The notes: generated from the sequence alone by a model not told the origin. 64,000 nt of DNA from JAUWCL01 sp964599375 (GCA_964599375.1 CAZREW010000011.1:1-64000); one strand, 5' to 3'. Shown: positions 53,427 to 63,234, counted from the stretch's first letter. A program made the numbers and translations.

Positions 53427-54860
53427 CTACTGCCTGATCATCGTGTAGAAATATCCGCCCCCGCGGAAGATGACGACCATGACCTTGTCCTTGTCATAAT
53501 CATCCATTACCTTCCTGAAGTCATCAAGATTCTCTATCTGTTTCTTGTCCACCTCGACGATCACGTCGGCCCGCTTGAGTCCGGCTTTGGCGGCCGGGGT
53601 CCCCTGCTGGACGTCGGTCACGATCACGCCGTTGATGTCGTCCGGCAGGCCGAGCGACTCCCGGTAGTCGTCCTGAATGTTCTGGAGGCCGACCCCGAGG
53701 AAGAGCGGTGAGATAGCCTCGGCGTTACTCTCTACCGCACGCCCGGCGTTCTCCTCTGGTTTCTCGCCTACCTCGAGGCTCACCGTCTTCTTCTTGCCAT
53801 CCCTGACGAGTACTACGTCGACCTTCTGTCCCGGCACCGCGTCCGCGGCGAGCATCCTGAACTGCTCCACGCCAGTTATCTTCTTCCCGTCGAACTCGAC
53901 AATGACATCGCCGCGCTTTATCTTCGCCTTTTCGGCAGGCGTGTCGGAGCCGACGTTCGTCACGAGCACTCCCTCCTTGCCCGACAGATCGAAGTAATCG
54001 ACCATATCGCTTGTTATCTCTTCAGGATACACGCCGACGTACCCTCTCACCACGCGGCCGTCCTTTATAAGCTTGTCCATTATCGAACGGGCGAAATCTA
54101 TCGGGATGGCGAACCCGATCCCCTGGCTGCCCCCAGATCTGGAGGCTATCGCCGTGTTTATACCAATAAGCTCGCCCTTCTCGTTGATAAGGGCTCCGCC
54201 AGAGTTGCCGGGATTGATCGCCGCGTCGGTTTGGATGAAATCCTCGTATTCGACCAGCCCGAGGGATTTCCCCTGGGCGCTGATTATTCCCTTGGTGACG
54301 GTCTGGCCTATCCCGAACGGATACCCTATCGCGATCACCGTCTCACCGAGGCGCAATCCTGCCGAGCTGCCGAGCGTTATCTCGGGGAGGTCTCCACTAT
54401 CTACTCTTATGACCGCGACGTCCGACCTCGAGTCGGCGCCAACGACCTCCGCGTCCAGCTCTCTCCCGTCATGCAATATTACCTTGACGTCGCTGGCCCC
54501 GCCGACGAGATGATTGTTCGTCAGGATATATCCGTCACTGCTGACTATCACTCCCGAACCAAGATTGTTCTGCTCCTGCTGGCTCGGACCGTTGAAGAAC
54601 CTCCGCCAGAAGGGATCGTCCATCATCGGGTGCCTGAACTCGACGACCGTGGTCGACTTTATGCAGACTACCGACTTGCTCACCCTGTCGATGACGTCGG
54701 GCAGGCTCTCTGTCTGCTGCGCGGCGGCTGACGCCGGCGCCGATATGAGAGAGGCTGCCCCGTCGATCGAGCTGGATCTTCCACCGAAAAAGCCAGCCAT
54801 GAATAAGGCCGCAGCCAGCAGCAGGGCGATCGCTACGGGAAATCTCACTCTTCTGTTCAT
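53427..54860 (-). CDS. Do-family periplasmic serine protease (DegP/DegQ/HtrA)
   Basis: HtrA proteases degrade misfolded envelope proteins. The 477 residues have a signal or membrane segment (about 8-26), a trypsin-like domain with H117 (LTNNHLVG), D147 (SRSDVAVI) and S220 (NPGNSGGAL), then two PDZ domains (about 265-365 and 385-470). All triad residues are intact. The family-typical YEDFIQTDAAINPGNSG is present. A candidate promoter GGAACT-N16-TATAAC lies about 45 bases upstream. The protein fits the envelope-stress theme of the sigma-factor operon, but no link between them is shown. Confidence 0.93.
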   Translation of the reverse strand: MNRRVRFPVAIALLLAAALFMAGFFGGRSSSIDGAASLISAPASAAAQQTESLPDVIDRVSKSVVCIKSTTVVEFRHPMMDDPFWRRFFNGPSQQEQNNLGSGVIVSSDGYILTNNHLVGGASDVKVILHDGRELDAEVVGADSRSDVAVIRVDSGDLPEITLGSSAGLRLGETVIAIGYPFGIGQTVTKGIISAQGKSLGLVEYEDFIQTDAAINPGNSGGALINEKGELIGINTAIASRSGGSQGIGFAIPIDFARSIMDKLIKDGRVVRGYVGVYPEEITSDMVDYFDLSGKEGVLVTNVGSDTPAEKAKIKRGDVIVEFDGKKITGVEQFRMLAADAVPGQKVDVVLVRDGKKKTVSLEVGEKPEENAGRAVESNAEAISPLFLGVGLQNIQDDYRESLGLPDDINGVIVTDVQQGTPAAKAGLKRADVIVEVDKKQIENLDDFRKVMDDYDKDKVMVVIFRGGGYFYTMIRQ

Positions 54861-54901
54861 ACCGCTACCTCCATGATCAGTGTGAATCGTACTGCTTCCC
54901 C

Positions 54902-54930
54902 GTTATATCTCGATGGCAGCGAAAAGTTCC
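54902..54930 (-). promoter_or_regulatory. Candidate promoter of the HtrA gene, sigma-E-like -35
   Basis: On the minus strand GGAACT (54930-54925) and TATAAC (54907-54902) are spaced by about 17 bases. GGAACTT resembles the ECF/sigma-E -35 element found before degP genes, while TATAAC looks like a sigma-70 -10 box. The element is thus a hybrid, and either factor might use it. Confidence 0.4.
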
Positions 54931-54975
54931 AGTCCGGTATCATTCCGGCCGGGAAATATCGCTGAGTGATTCTAC

Positions 54976-55263
54976 TCAAAGTCTTATCTCAAACCGGGCG
55001 AAACCGGCGGGAGGGACCTCGGTGACCTTCAGACCGCTCACCCTCGAACCGGGCGGCCCCTTTCCGACGATCTCGATGAAATCGTCCACCCCTGCGGGAT
55101 CCCCCTCGGCCACCGCCTCCACCGACCCGTCGCTCATGTTGCGCACGTACCCCGCGAGACCTAGGTCCAGGGCGACACGGCGGGTGAAATACCTGAACCC
55201 GACCCCCTGAACGGCGCCTCTGACCATCACGCGGACACACTTGTTCTCGCTGGCTCCGGGCAT
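54976..55263 (-). CDS. acyP: Acylphosphatase
   Basis: This small enzyme hydrolyses acyl phosphates to carboxylate and phosphate. The 95 residues from ATG 55263 match the family length. They contain the first signature VMVRGAVQGVGFRYF (catalytic R24) and GYVRNMSDGSVEAVAEGD (catalytic N42). An upstream start at 55353 would add 30 residues that look non-coding. It follows the HtrA gene region on the same strand but with its own gap of about 110 bases. Confidence 0.9.
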   Translation of the reverse strand: MPGASENKCVRVMVRGAVQGVGFRYFTRRVALDLGLAGYVRNMSDGSVEAVAEGDPAGVDDFIEIVGKGPPGSRVSGLKVTEVPPAGFARFEIRL

Positions 55264-55409
55264 CGCGTTCAGCCCCGCGGGCGACCGGTGCATGTGCAGT
55301 TGCATGACTTGAGGTTGCCGCTGACTTTTCCGCAGCTTGTCGGCATCTTCCACTTCCTTTGGGCCTGTTGATACTATCCGAATCAGGGACGCACTTCCAG
55401 CAAAATCAC

Positions 55410-55438
55410 TTTAAGAAGGGTCCTGAACGTGCTATAAT
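55410..55438 (+). promoter_or_regulatory. Candidate promoter of the C25 peptidase gene
   Basis: TTTAAG (55410-55415) and a perfect TATAAT (55433-55438) are spaced by 17 bases. The start codon at 55493 is about 55 bases downstream. Confidence 0.55.
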
Positions 55439-55492
55439 CCGGTTCTGTCAAATTTGTCACACTTCTCAAGCCCTGACCGGACCGGCAACGGG

Positions 55493-58400
55493 ATGAAAGC
55501 ACGCTTCTTTGCTTCGCTCCTTGCTTTGCTGATTCTCGCCTCAGCCGCAAGGCCGGAAACGATTACAAGGGACCTGTCGTTCAGGTCTCCGCGGATTGTT
55601 GTGTCCGGAGGCGAAGCCGTACTTTCCATAGATGGCTGCCGTACGATCGCCCGGGCCGGAGCGCCGATGGTGCCGGTCTACGCTGCCGTGTTCGTCCTTC
55701 CCCCGGGAGAAGAGATCGTCTCGGTCACAGTCACTCCCCTTGCGACAGAGATCCTGCCCATGCCGGCGCCGGCCACCCCGATGCCCGACCAGGTCTCGAC
55801 GGGACGCGCGTGGTCAGGCGTAAAGGGCAGGGATCCGTCGATATACGGCGTCTCGGCCCACTGGCCCCCTTCGCCGGGAGAGCTTTCGACCGTCCAGCGA
55901 AAAGGCGGGATCGCTCTGGCGTACGTAAACATCTATCCGCTCAGGCCCTCCGGCTCGGGGGACACCGCCATCTTCACACCACAAGTGAGCGTCACCATAG
56001 AGACCAGCAGGGCTCTGTCAGCGGACAAAGGCTCTGCCGAACGGATGGCGGGAAGGTCCGCTACCGGCCTGTCGGCCCTGGTCGAGAATCCCGCCGGCCT
56101 GGACGCATACGGCCCGGACCGTGACACCGTACCGGGCAGTTATCTCTCGGCCAGCCCCGTCCCCTACGTCATCATAACCTCCACCGGGCTTGCAGGGCCG
56201 TTCGGGCAACTCGCCTCCTTCAGGGAAAGGCACGGGCTCAGGGTAAAGATCGTCACGACCGAATGGATAGACTCCAACTATGCCGGGGCCGACCTCCAGG
56301 AACGGATACGTGCTTTCATCCGATATGCGTGGCAGGAGTGGCAGACCGAGTATGTACTCCTCGGAGGCGACGACAGCGTCATCCCCCACCGGGGGATGTA
56401 CGTGAAGGCGGGAACCGAGGTCGAGACTGACATACCGAGCGACCTCTACTACTCGTGCCTCGATGGAAACTGGAACAACGACGGGGATATCTACTTCGGC
56501 GAGCCGGGCGAGGAGGACCTATTTCCAGAGGTGAGCGTGGGGAGGCTCCCGGTGGACAGCGCCTCCCAGATCGACGCATTCGTAGGCAAGCTGATCCTCT
56601 ACACCGAGACCCCTCCTGCCGGCGCCGGCGTGACCGCCCTTATGGCCGGCGAGCTCCTATGGTCGATCGACGGGGTCGACACCTGGGGAGGCGACTGCAA
56701 GGACGAGATAGTGACGGGCTCTGACGACTTCGGATTCAGTACAGCGGGAATACAGGCGGATTTCACCGTCACGACCCTGTACGACCGCGATCTCGGCTCC
56801 TGGGGGCTCTCCGCTCTTGTCCCCCTGCTCAATTCAGGAGTGAACCTCGTCAACCATCTCGGTCACGCGAACCTGCACTCTGTCATGAGGCTCCCCATAT
56901 ACGACCTCTGGCGGCTCGACAACGTGAGCGCGGGCCGGATGCCGTTCGTCTGCTACTCCCAGGGTTGCTACCCCGCCTCGTTCGACAACAGGGACGACGC
57001 AGGCGCCTACTACGCTGAAGACTGCGTAGGAGAGCAACTCGTCACGGCTCCCGAGGGGGCCGTCGCCTTCGTGGGAAACACCCGCCTCGGCTGGAGCGCG
57101 CCCGGCTCCACATGCGGCGTCTCGCAGTTCTTCGACAGGCAGTTCTTCGACGCCTTGTTCGGGGAAGGCATCACCGCGATAGGCAGGGCGCTCGATGATT
57201 CGAGGGTCGACAACATACCGTTCCTGTCGTATGCCGCGGTAAGGTACGTGATGTATGAGATGTGCCTGCTCGGCGACCCGGCGATGGAGGTATGGACCCG
57301 CGAACCATCCGCCCTCACGGTCACCTGCACCGATTCTCTCGAGGCGGGCGAGGACTACTTCGAAGTGAACGTTTCGGGGGTGGACGGACCGGTCAAAAGC
57401 GCGCGCGTATCGCTTATGTCCGGCGACCCTGAGATCTACTACACTGAGCTTACTGGCTCCGACGGGTCGGCGAGGCTCTTCGTGAAAACGGCCGGCGCCG
57501 CTGAGCTCGAACTCGCCGTCCAGGCTTCGGGGTACTTCACTTACAACGCGCTTCTGCCAGTCGTCGAACCTGCACACCCCTCCCTCGAGATAGGATGGCT
57601 CGCCATCGATGACAGCGGAGCGTACGGCTCGGGTGACGGCGACGGCCTTATCGAGAGCGGAGAGACCGTAAAGATAGACCTGATCATATCGAACAATGGG
57701 AACGTGACTGCGGAAAACACCTTCATCAGGCTCGATACCGGGGACGACTTCCTCATTCCGATCGTCAATATACGCTCGCTCGGACACATGCCGCCGAAGA
57801 CCTCTATGATAATGCCGGCCGCGTTCACGGTCGATGTGAGCGAATCCGCCCCCGACGGGCACCTTTCCAGTTTTGATATCGAGATCGAATCGGAGCTGGG
57901 CCGGCGGATATCGCGTCACACGGTGGCCCTGAACGCGCCAGGCCTGGTACTAGATGCATTCTCGCTGAGCGATTCTCCCGACGGTAACGGTAACGGATGC
58001 CTGGAAGCCTGGGAGCACCTGATCGTCGAGGCGGGCTGGACTAACAACGGGAGCGTCGACATAGTCTCCCCCGTGGTGACGGTCTCCTGTCCCGAGGACG
58101 GCTGGTGCAGGACGGTCAAAGCGCGGATGACTCTGGACGATATCCCCATCGGCGCGTCCGTCGTCCTGCCACATGCGCTGGAGATATTCGTCAGGGAGTC
58201 GACCCCGCCCTTCTCGCCAATCGAGGTCATGCTTACATTCAGGGCGGTGAACATACCGTCCAGGACCGAGACTCTAAGGGTAGCGACGTGCGGGTATGAG
58301 CTGTCGGATCCCGCGGAAGGACTTTCCGCCTGCAGACACTACTCGGTGACCGGATACGACGGATGGACGCTAACCGCCGATGACTTCGTGACGCCGCCGG

Positions 58401-59146
58401 GGAGCTGGAGATGCGGCGGAAAGAACGGAGACGTCTACCCTAACATGACCGAATCGTGCCTCGTGACCCCCGCCCTCTGCTTCGGGGAGAACACCACCCT
58501 GAGCTTCTGGCACAGGATGGAGGCTGAAGCCTCCTCCGCCTACCCGTACTGGGCGAACGACGCCGCTGTCGTGGAGATCTCGGCCGACGGAGGCGCGACG
58601 TGGCAGATCATCACACCGCTTGGCAACTATCCCTGCAGGGCTGCGTCTACGAACACGATATTCCTCCCTGCGTACGCGCGATGCTACTCGGGGACGATCG
58701 GCTGGAAACAGGAGATATTCGACCTCTCCGCCTTTCACGGGCCGGCCCTCATCAGGTTCCACTTTGCCAGCGACGAGCAGTACGGGTTCGAGGGGTGGCT
58801 GATCGACGACATCTCCGTAACGACCGACCGCGTGACCGGCACTGATGACCCAGTCCCCGGCGTCCCGGCGGCCACCGGCCTCCTGCCCGCCTGGCCCAAC
58901 CCCTTCAACCCGGCTACGAACATCCCGTTCGAGCTCTCCGCCGGCGGACATGTCGGCCTGGCGGTCTATGACGTTTCGGGGAGAATGATAAGGACGCTCT
59001 GTGACGGGATATTCGAGGCCGGTATCCATACCGTGGCCTGGGACGGCAGGGATGACTCGGGCAGGCAGGTCTCGAGCGGCGTATATTTCTGCCGGCTCAG
59101 GACCGGCGTCTATACCGCATCATCACGCCTCGTGCTGCTAAGATGA
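55493..59146 (+). CDS. Gingipain-type C25 peptidase with type IX-like C-terminal domain
   Basis: This is a large secreted cysteine peptidase. The 1217 residues begin with a signal peptide (about 1-21). A propeptide-like beta domain follows to about 220, then the C25 catalytic domain. The latter includes YVIITSTGLAGPFGQLASF, EYVLLGGDDSVIP, the catalytic H458 in NHLGHAN and C492 in CYSQGCYPASF. The Ig-like part that typically follows gingipain domains is present (about 610 onward), with further beta modules including a laminin/MAM-like segment (about 970-1100). The end carries WPNPFNPATNIPFEL, VYDVSGRMIRTL and WDGRDDSGRQVSSGVYFCR, the same sorting-type domain as in the proteins at 230 and 9059. 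An in-frame start at 55454 is less convincing. Confidence 0.87.
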   Translation: MKARFFASLLALLILASAARPETITRDLSFRSPRIVVSGGEAVLSIDGCRTIARAGAPMVPVYAAVFVLPPGEEIVSVTVTPLATEILPMPAPATPMPDQVSTGRAWSGVKGRDPSIYGVSAHWPPSPGELSTVQRKGGIALAYVNIYPLRPSGSGDTAIFTPQVSVTIETSRALSADKGSAERMAGRSATGLSALVENPAGLDAYGPDRDTVPGSYLSASPVPYVIITSTGLAGPFGQLASFRERHGLRVKIVTTEWIDSNYAGADLQERIRAFIRYAWQEWQTEYVLLGGDDSVIPHRGMYVKAGTEVETDIPSDLYYSCLDGNWNNDGDIYFGEPGEEDLFPEVSVGRLPVDSASQIDAFVGKLILYTETPPAGAGVTALMAGELLWSIDGVDTWGGDCKDEIVTGSDDFGFSTAGIQADFTVTTLYDRDLGSWGLSALVPLLNSGVNLVNHLGHANLHSVMRLPIYDLWRLDNVSAGRMPFVCYSQGCYPASFDNRDDAGAYYAEDCVGEQLVTAPEGAVAFVGNTRLGWSAPGSTCGVSQFFDRQFFDALFGEGITAIGRALDDSRVDNIPFLSYAAVRYVMYEMCLLGDPAMEVWTREPSALTVTCTDSLEAGEDYFEVNVSGVDGPVKSARVSLMSGDPEIYYTELTGSDGSARLFVKTAGAAELELAVQASGYFTYNALLPVVEPAHPSLEIGWLAIDDSGAYGSGDGDGLIESGETVKIDLIISNNGNVTAENTFIRLDTGDDFLIPIVNIRSLGHMPPKTSMIMPAAFTVDVSESAPDGHLSSFDIEIESELGRRISRHTVALNAPGLVLDAFSLSDSPDGNGNGCLEAWEHLIVEAGWTNNGSVDIVSPVVTVSCPEDGWCRTVKARMTLDDIPIGASVVLPHALEIFVRESTPPFSPIEVMLTFRAVNIPSRTETLRVATCGYELSDPAEGLSACRHYSVTGYDGWTLTADDFVTPPGSWRCGGKNGDVYPNMTESCLVTPALCFGENTTLSFWHRMEAEASSAYPYWANDAAVVEISADGGATWQIITPLGNYPCRAASTNTIFLPAYARCYSGTIGWKQEIFDLSAFHGPALIRFHFASDEQYGFEGWLIDDISVTTDRVTGTDDPVPGVPAATGLLPAWPNPFNPATNIPFELSAGGHVGLAVYDVSGRMIRTLCDGIFEAGIHTVAWDGRDDSGRQVSSGVYFCRLRTGVYTASSRLVLLR

Positions 59147-59151
59147 CCGTA

Positions 59152-59751
59152 TCACGGCTGATCGAGGATAGATACATTCCCCGACCTTATATCATATAGC
59201 GCCGCCACGACGAGGAGAGAGCCGTCATCGGCGAGCTTTTTCAGGATCGGTTCCGAGGCGCACAGCTTCCTGGCGATAATCAGCGCATTTTCCTTCACCA
59301 CAGCCAGGACCCGCTCATCGCCATCCGCTTCCCCGGTGAAGCTGTCTTCCGAAGCCTCTATTGCCCCGCGCAGTTCGCGTAGGACCGAGCCGATGTGCCC
59401 CTCCTCCCCGGTTCCCGAGACGGCGGCTGTCACGGCGCCGCAGTCCGTGTGACCGAGCACGAGGAGCAGAGGCGTCCCGAGGTGGCCGGCGGCGTACTCT
59501 ATCGACCCGAGGACCTGGTCTCCGGCAACGCCGCCGGCAACACGCACTGTGAACAGGTCGCCGATCCCACAGTCGAATATCGCCTCCGGCGGCACCCTCG
59601 AATCCGAGCAGCCGAGGATTATCGCGAATGGCTCCTGCCCGCGCGCGGTCTCGGCCCTTCTCTGCGCGTGACGGTCCGCCCCCACGCACTCTCCCGCCAT
59701 GAATCTCCTGTTCCCCTCCAGAAGTCTTTCGAGCGCCTGCCTGCCGTTCAT
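59152..59751 (-). CDS. Beta-class carbonic anhydrase
   Basis: The enzyme interconverts CO2 and bicarbonate. The 199 residues have the family zinc ligands C48, H101 and C104, and the D50-R52 dyad in GCSDSR, with LGHTDCGA. The ATG at 59751 overlaps the stop of the permease gene (ATGA), which fixes the start. It is the last gene of the operon with the amino-acid permease, and its stop is 5 bases from the convergent C25 gene. Confidence 0.95.
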   Translation of the reverse strand: MNGRQALERLLEGNRRFMAGECVGADRHAQRRAETARGQEPFAIILGCSDSRVPPEAIFDCGIGDLFTVRVAGGVAGDQVLGSIEYAAGHLGTPLLLVLGHTDCGAVTAAVSGTGEEGHIGSVLRELRGAIEASEDSFTGEADGDERVLAVVKENALIIARKLCASEPILKKLADDGSLLVVAALYDIRSGNVSILDQP

Positions 59752-61583
59752 TGCCTTCTTCTCTTTCCGAGCAGTATGAGGTCCCTGAGGTCCTCTATGC
59801 CCTTCGCTTTCATCCATTTTTCCTCAAAGCGTGGATCCTGGACGATCTGCGCCAGTCCCGCCAGCGCCCGCAGGTGGAAGTTCCTCTCGTCAGCCGAGCC
59901 CGCCAGGACGAATATCGCCCGGATGTTCGGCGCCGATTCCGAAAACTCGACTCCTTCCCTGCATCTGGCCAGCATGATCTCGAACCGCCCCTCCCCTCCC
60001 ACGACGATATGAGGAATAGCCAGGCAGGGAGTCAGGGCCGTGCTGCTGTCCTTCTCCCGGTCATGGAGAAGTTTCATCATTATCGCTTTCTCTATGCCCA
60101 GCCTGCCGGCCATCTCGTCGGCGACCATCGCGAAGAATTCCGCCGCCTTGAGCGGTCCCGCGACATCCATGACGATCGCTTTCTCTATCAGATAGTCGAA
60201 ACGGTCCTTCACGATATCATCTCGCTCGCGGATTATCTCCTTGAGCTCGGATTCGAGAGAGCGGGTCGTCAGTTCCCTGGCCGTTATCCTCTCGATGATG
60301 TGAAGAAGGGCGAACTCCCTTTCAGACCTTATCCTTCCATAGACCCAGTAGATGATGAACCCGCAGAGAAGGGCTGCTGCGGCGGTCATAAGGGCCGCCC
60401 GGCCCATTTCGACAAGCAGAAAAACAGAGCCTCCGATCCCCGCTATCTGGACCCAGGGATACAGAGGCGCTCTGAAGACGGGTTGGTAGTTCTGGATCCT
60501 GCTCTCCCGCAGTATGATGATCGAAAGGCATGAGAAGGAATATGTGAGTATCATCACCGCCGAAGCTGCCTTAACGAGCACGTCTAGCCTCAGGAAGAGG
60601 AATATCGACATCACGATCCCCGTCACCAGGATGGAGATGTGCGGGGTCTTGAACCTGTTGTTTATATTCCCGAGCAACCCGGGGAGAAGCCGGTCCCTGC
60701 TCAGGGCGAGCGGGTACCTAGAGGCCGCCATTATCCCCGCGTTGGCTGTCGAGATGAACGCCAGTATCGCCGCGATGCCGAGTATGATCCTCCCCCGGGC
60801 CCCCATGAAGACGGCCGCGCCGTCCGATATCGGAGTTATCGAGCTATTGAGCAGGTTGTCGTCCATCACCCCCGCAGTGACAAAGACCACCGCGATATAG
60901 AGAAGGCTGACTACAAGCAGGGACAATATCATCCCCAGCGGCACGACACGGCCCGGGTCCCTTATCTCTTCTGCTATACTGGCCACCTTTAGCAGCCCGC
61001 CGTATGACACGAAAACGAACCCCGTGGTCGACAGGACCGCGCCGAGCCCATAGGGGCTGAACGGAGCGAGGTTCTCGACCGTGACGGCGGGCGCTCCCCT
61101 GATGACGTAGAAGGCGAGCGCTGCCAGCAGCGCTATGACAAGAGCGACCTGCACCTTTGCCGCTTCCTTTATCCCTGTAAGGTTGAGAATGACGAAGACC
61201 GCGCAGAGAACTAACGCGATTACGCGGACGTCAAGGTCGATGACATAGGCTGAGAAGGCTGCCATCCCGACCAGGGCGAACGCGCTCTTCAGCGTAAGTG
61301 AAAGCCAGGTGACAAGCCCGTTGACGGACCCCATCGCCGGCCCCATCGTGCGCTTTACGTAGAAATAGTCGCCACCCGCCTTGGGCATCGCCGATACCAT
61401 CTCTGCCTGGCTCAGCAGCCCTGTCAGCGCGAAGAGGGCCGCGAGGAAATAGCTCGCTATGACCGCAGGGCCGGCCCTCGCGTGTGCCATCCCGGGAAGG
61501 ATGAACAGCCCCGAGCTGATCATCGCCCCGCTCGCGAGGCAGAAGACTTCAAGGAGTCCCAGTTCTCTCTTGAGTTTCTTCAT
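59748..61583 (-). CDS. APC-family amino-acid permease fused to a PTS EIIA-like domain
   Basis: The 611 residues form about 12 membrane helices of the APC superfamily (about 1-415; ELGLLEVFCLASGAMISSGLFILPG at the start). A cytosolic linker and an EIIA-type domain (about 460-600) follow. The EIIA domain keeps the phosphorylatable histidine H525 in CLAIPHIVV, matching the GVAIPH motif of EIIA-fructose-type domains. This suggests regulation of uptake by phosphorylation or by binding of an HPr-like donor, but no PTS component is in the window. GGGAGAAG precedes the ATG at 61583, 8 bases after the patatin gene. The substrate is unknown. Confidence 0.87.
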   Translation of the reverse strand: MKKLKRELGLLEVFCLASGAMISSGLFILPGMAHARAGPAVIASYFLAALFALTGLLSQAEMVSAMPKAGGDYFYVKRTMGPAMGSVNGLVTWLSLTLKSAFALVGMAAFSAYVIDLDVRVIALVLCAVFVILNLTGIKEAAKVQVALVIALLAALAFYVIRGAPAVTVENLAPFSPYGLGAVLSTTGFVFVSYGGLLKVASIAEEIRDPGRVVPLGMILSLLVVSLLYIAVVFVTAGVMDDNLLNSSITPISDGAAVFMGARGRIILGIAAILAFISTANAGIMAASRYPLALSRDRLLPGLLGNINNRFKTPHISILVTGIVMSIFLFLRLDVLVKAASAVMILTYSFSCLSIIILRESRIQNYQPVFRAPLYPWVQIAGIGGSVFLLVEMGRAALMTAAAALLCGFIIYWVYGRIRSEREFALLHIIERITARELTTRSLESELKEIIRERDDIVKDRFDYLIEKAIVMDVAGPLKAAEFFAMVADEMAGRLGIEKAIMMKLLHDREKDSSTALTPCLAIPHIVVGGEGRFEIMLARCREGVEFSESAPNIRAIFVLAGSADERNFHLRALAGLAQIVQDPRFEEKWMKAKGIEDLRDLILLGKRRRQ

Positions 61584-61590
61584 CTTCTCC

Positions 61591-62517
61591 CTATCCGCGC
61601 AGACAGAAATCGAGGATCTCCTCGCCCGATTCCTCCGCCTTCCTGTACCCGTGATTGAAAATGTCCTCGGCCATGTCGAAATCAAAATCCTGGTACCCGC
61701 CCACCTCAGGCCTGATAAGGTATACCGGCCCATCGGTGTCGAGCAGCTCCAGAGAGAGTATCTTGGACGAGGTGATCGCCGCCGTGTCGGTCACGACGTC
61801 CATTATATTCCGTTTCCTGTGATGCTCCTCGATCCGTCTTTCCAGTCTTGCGGCATCGATAAGTCCACGTTTTACGAGCGGGTTCCTGTCGAGGAGCTTC
61901 TTGAGCCTGCTTTCCACCTTGTCCCTCCTTGAAGCGGGCGCGTCTTCGAACGACTTCCTCTCTGTGAAGATAGAGAGGTTGGCGTTTACCCCTATCACCG
62001 CGTCCGCGCCAAGCTCGAACGCGAGGTTGATCGGCACCGGATTGACCAGCGCGCCGTCTACGAGATGGATGCCGTTCATCTCCACGGCCGGGAATACCGC
62101 GGGGATACAGGCCGACGCCCTCAGGGCTTCGGTGACCTTTCCCTTTCTGAAGACATACTCGTTGCCCGTATCGATATCGGTTGCGACGCACGCGAAGGGT
62201 ATCTTCAGCTCCTCTATCGTCCTCTCCCCGAACATCTCCCGCAGGAACTCATCTATCTTCCTCCATTCGAGGAAGCTCCTCCCCTTGAGCGACGGCCTTA
62301 GAAACCTCAGGATGTCGATCCACTTGATTTCGAGGGCCAAGTCCCTGAGGTATTCCGGTGTGTAGCCATATGCGATCGCGGCACCCATTATCGATCCGAT
62401 CGATGTGCCGGAAACGCAGCTTATCTCGATGTCGTGTTCCTTGAGCCAGAGCATGACGCCTACCTGGCTCAGTCCTCTGGCTCCTCCCGAACCGAGCGCC
62501 AGTCCTATCTTCTTCAC
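61591..62517 (-). CDS. Patatin-like phospholipase (RssA/NTE type)
   Basis: The 308-residue cytosolic protein has the patatin core. The oxyanion loop is GSGGARG (9-15), the nucleophile is S39 in GTSIG, and the catalytic D154 is in DGA rather than the more usual DGG. Unlike the protein at 44554 it has no signal peptide or barrel. The gene starts 2 bases after the rhomboid stop, and its stop is 8 bases from the permease start, so it belongs to this operon. Confidence 0.88.
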   Translation of the reverse strand: MKKIGLALGSGGARGLSQVGVMLWLKEHDIEISCVSGTSIGSIMGAAIAYGYTPEYLRDLALEIKWIDILRFLRPSLKGRSFLEWRKIDEFLREMFGERTIEELKIPFACVATDIDTGNEYVFRKGKVTEALRASACIPAVFPAVEMNGIHLVDGALVNPVPINLAFELGADAVIGVNANLSIFTERKSFEDAPASRRDKVESRLKKLLDRNPLVKRGLIDAARLERRIEEHHRKRNIMDVVTDTAAITSSKILSLELLDTDGPVYLIRPEVGGYQDFDFDMAEDIFNHGYRKAEESGEEILDFCLRG

Positions 62518-62519
62518 CG

Positions 62520-63200
62520 TCAGCCTCGCCTCCTTCTGCCCGCTAGGTCGGGCCTCCTGGCAAGGAGGTAGATGTATGCCGCCGCCGGTATCACGAGCGC
62601 CAGCACCAGCCAGAGCCTCGCGCGCAGCAGATCGGGCTCCAGCATCGTCGAGATCAGAACGCCGGCGATGGCTCCGCCGAGATGCGCATCGTGGCCGAGG
62701 TTTCCCAGCCCCGTCCTGATCCCGTAGATGGAGACGATCACGAAACCGATCCCGAACAGCCAGGAAGGGATCGCTATCGGCAGGAAGAGGAACATTATCG
62801 AGCCATGCGGATACATCAGTATGCTCGCGAAGATGACGCCGCTCACCGCGCCGGACGCCCCCAGCGCCCTGTACTCCGGCTCATTTCGGTGGATCTGCAG
62901 GGCGAGAAGGTTGCCGGCCAGAAGGCTACCGAAATATATCAGCACGAAATCGACTATCCCGACGACCCTGCCCACGCCCTGGCTGAACGAGTACAGGGCG
63001 AACATGTTGAACACGAGATGCGCGACGTTTGCGTGGAGAAATCCCGAAGTCAGCAGCCTGTAGTATTCTTTCCTTCCAAGTATGCTCCCCTCGTGAAAGA
63101 GGTATTTCTCGATAAAGAGCCTGCTGTTGAAGCCGCGCAGCGAGAAGATCGCGTTCGCGACGATCAGCACGACTGTGAATGCCTCTACCGCTTCGTTCAT
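62520..63200 (-). CDS. Rhomboid-family intramembrane serine protease
   Basis: The protein cleaves membrane substrates within the bilayer. The 226 residues have about six helices. The catalytic S116 is in RALGASGAVSG and H173 in DAHLGG, with H61 and N65 in HLVFNM on the earlier helix. The order FLHANVAHLVFNM, GASG and AHLGG is the rhomboid pattern. GGAGCGC precedes the ATG, 34 bases after the CBM9-like stop. Confidence 0.93.
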   Translation of the reverse strand: MNEAVEAFTVVLIVANAIFSLRGFNSRLFIEKYLFHEGSILGRKEYYRLLTSGFLHANVAHLVFNMFALYSFSQGVGRVVGIVDFVLIYFGSLLAGNLLALQIHRNEPEYRALGASGAVSGVIFASILMYPHGSIMFLFLPIAIPSWLFGIGFVIVSIYGIRTGLGNLGHDAHLGGAIAGVLISTMLEPDLLRARLWLVLALVIPAAAYIYLLARRPDLAGRRRRG

Positions 63201-63234
63201 GCGCTCCGGCCCGCCTTCCTGTAGGTGCCCCGAT

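Noticed and set aside
55448..55461. TGTCAAATTTGTCA-like element before the C25 gene taken as an operator
   Set aside because: It is only a short direct repeat with an 8-base palindromic centre, lying downstream of the candidate promoter. Too weak to call.
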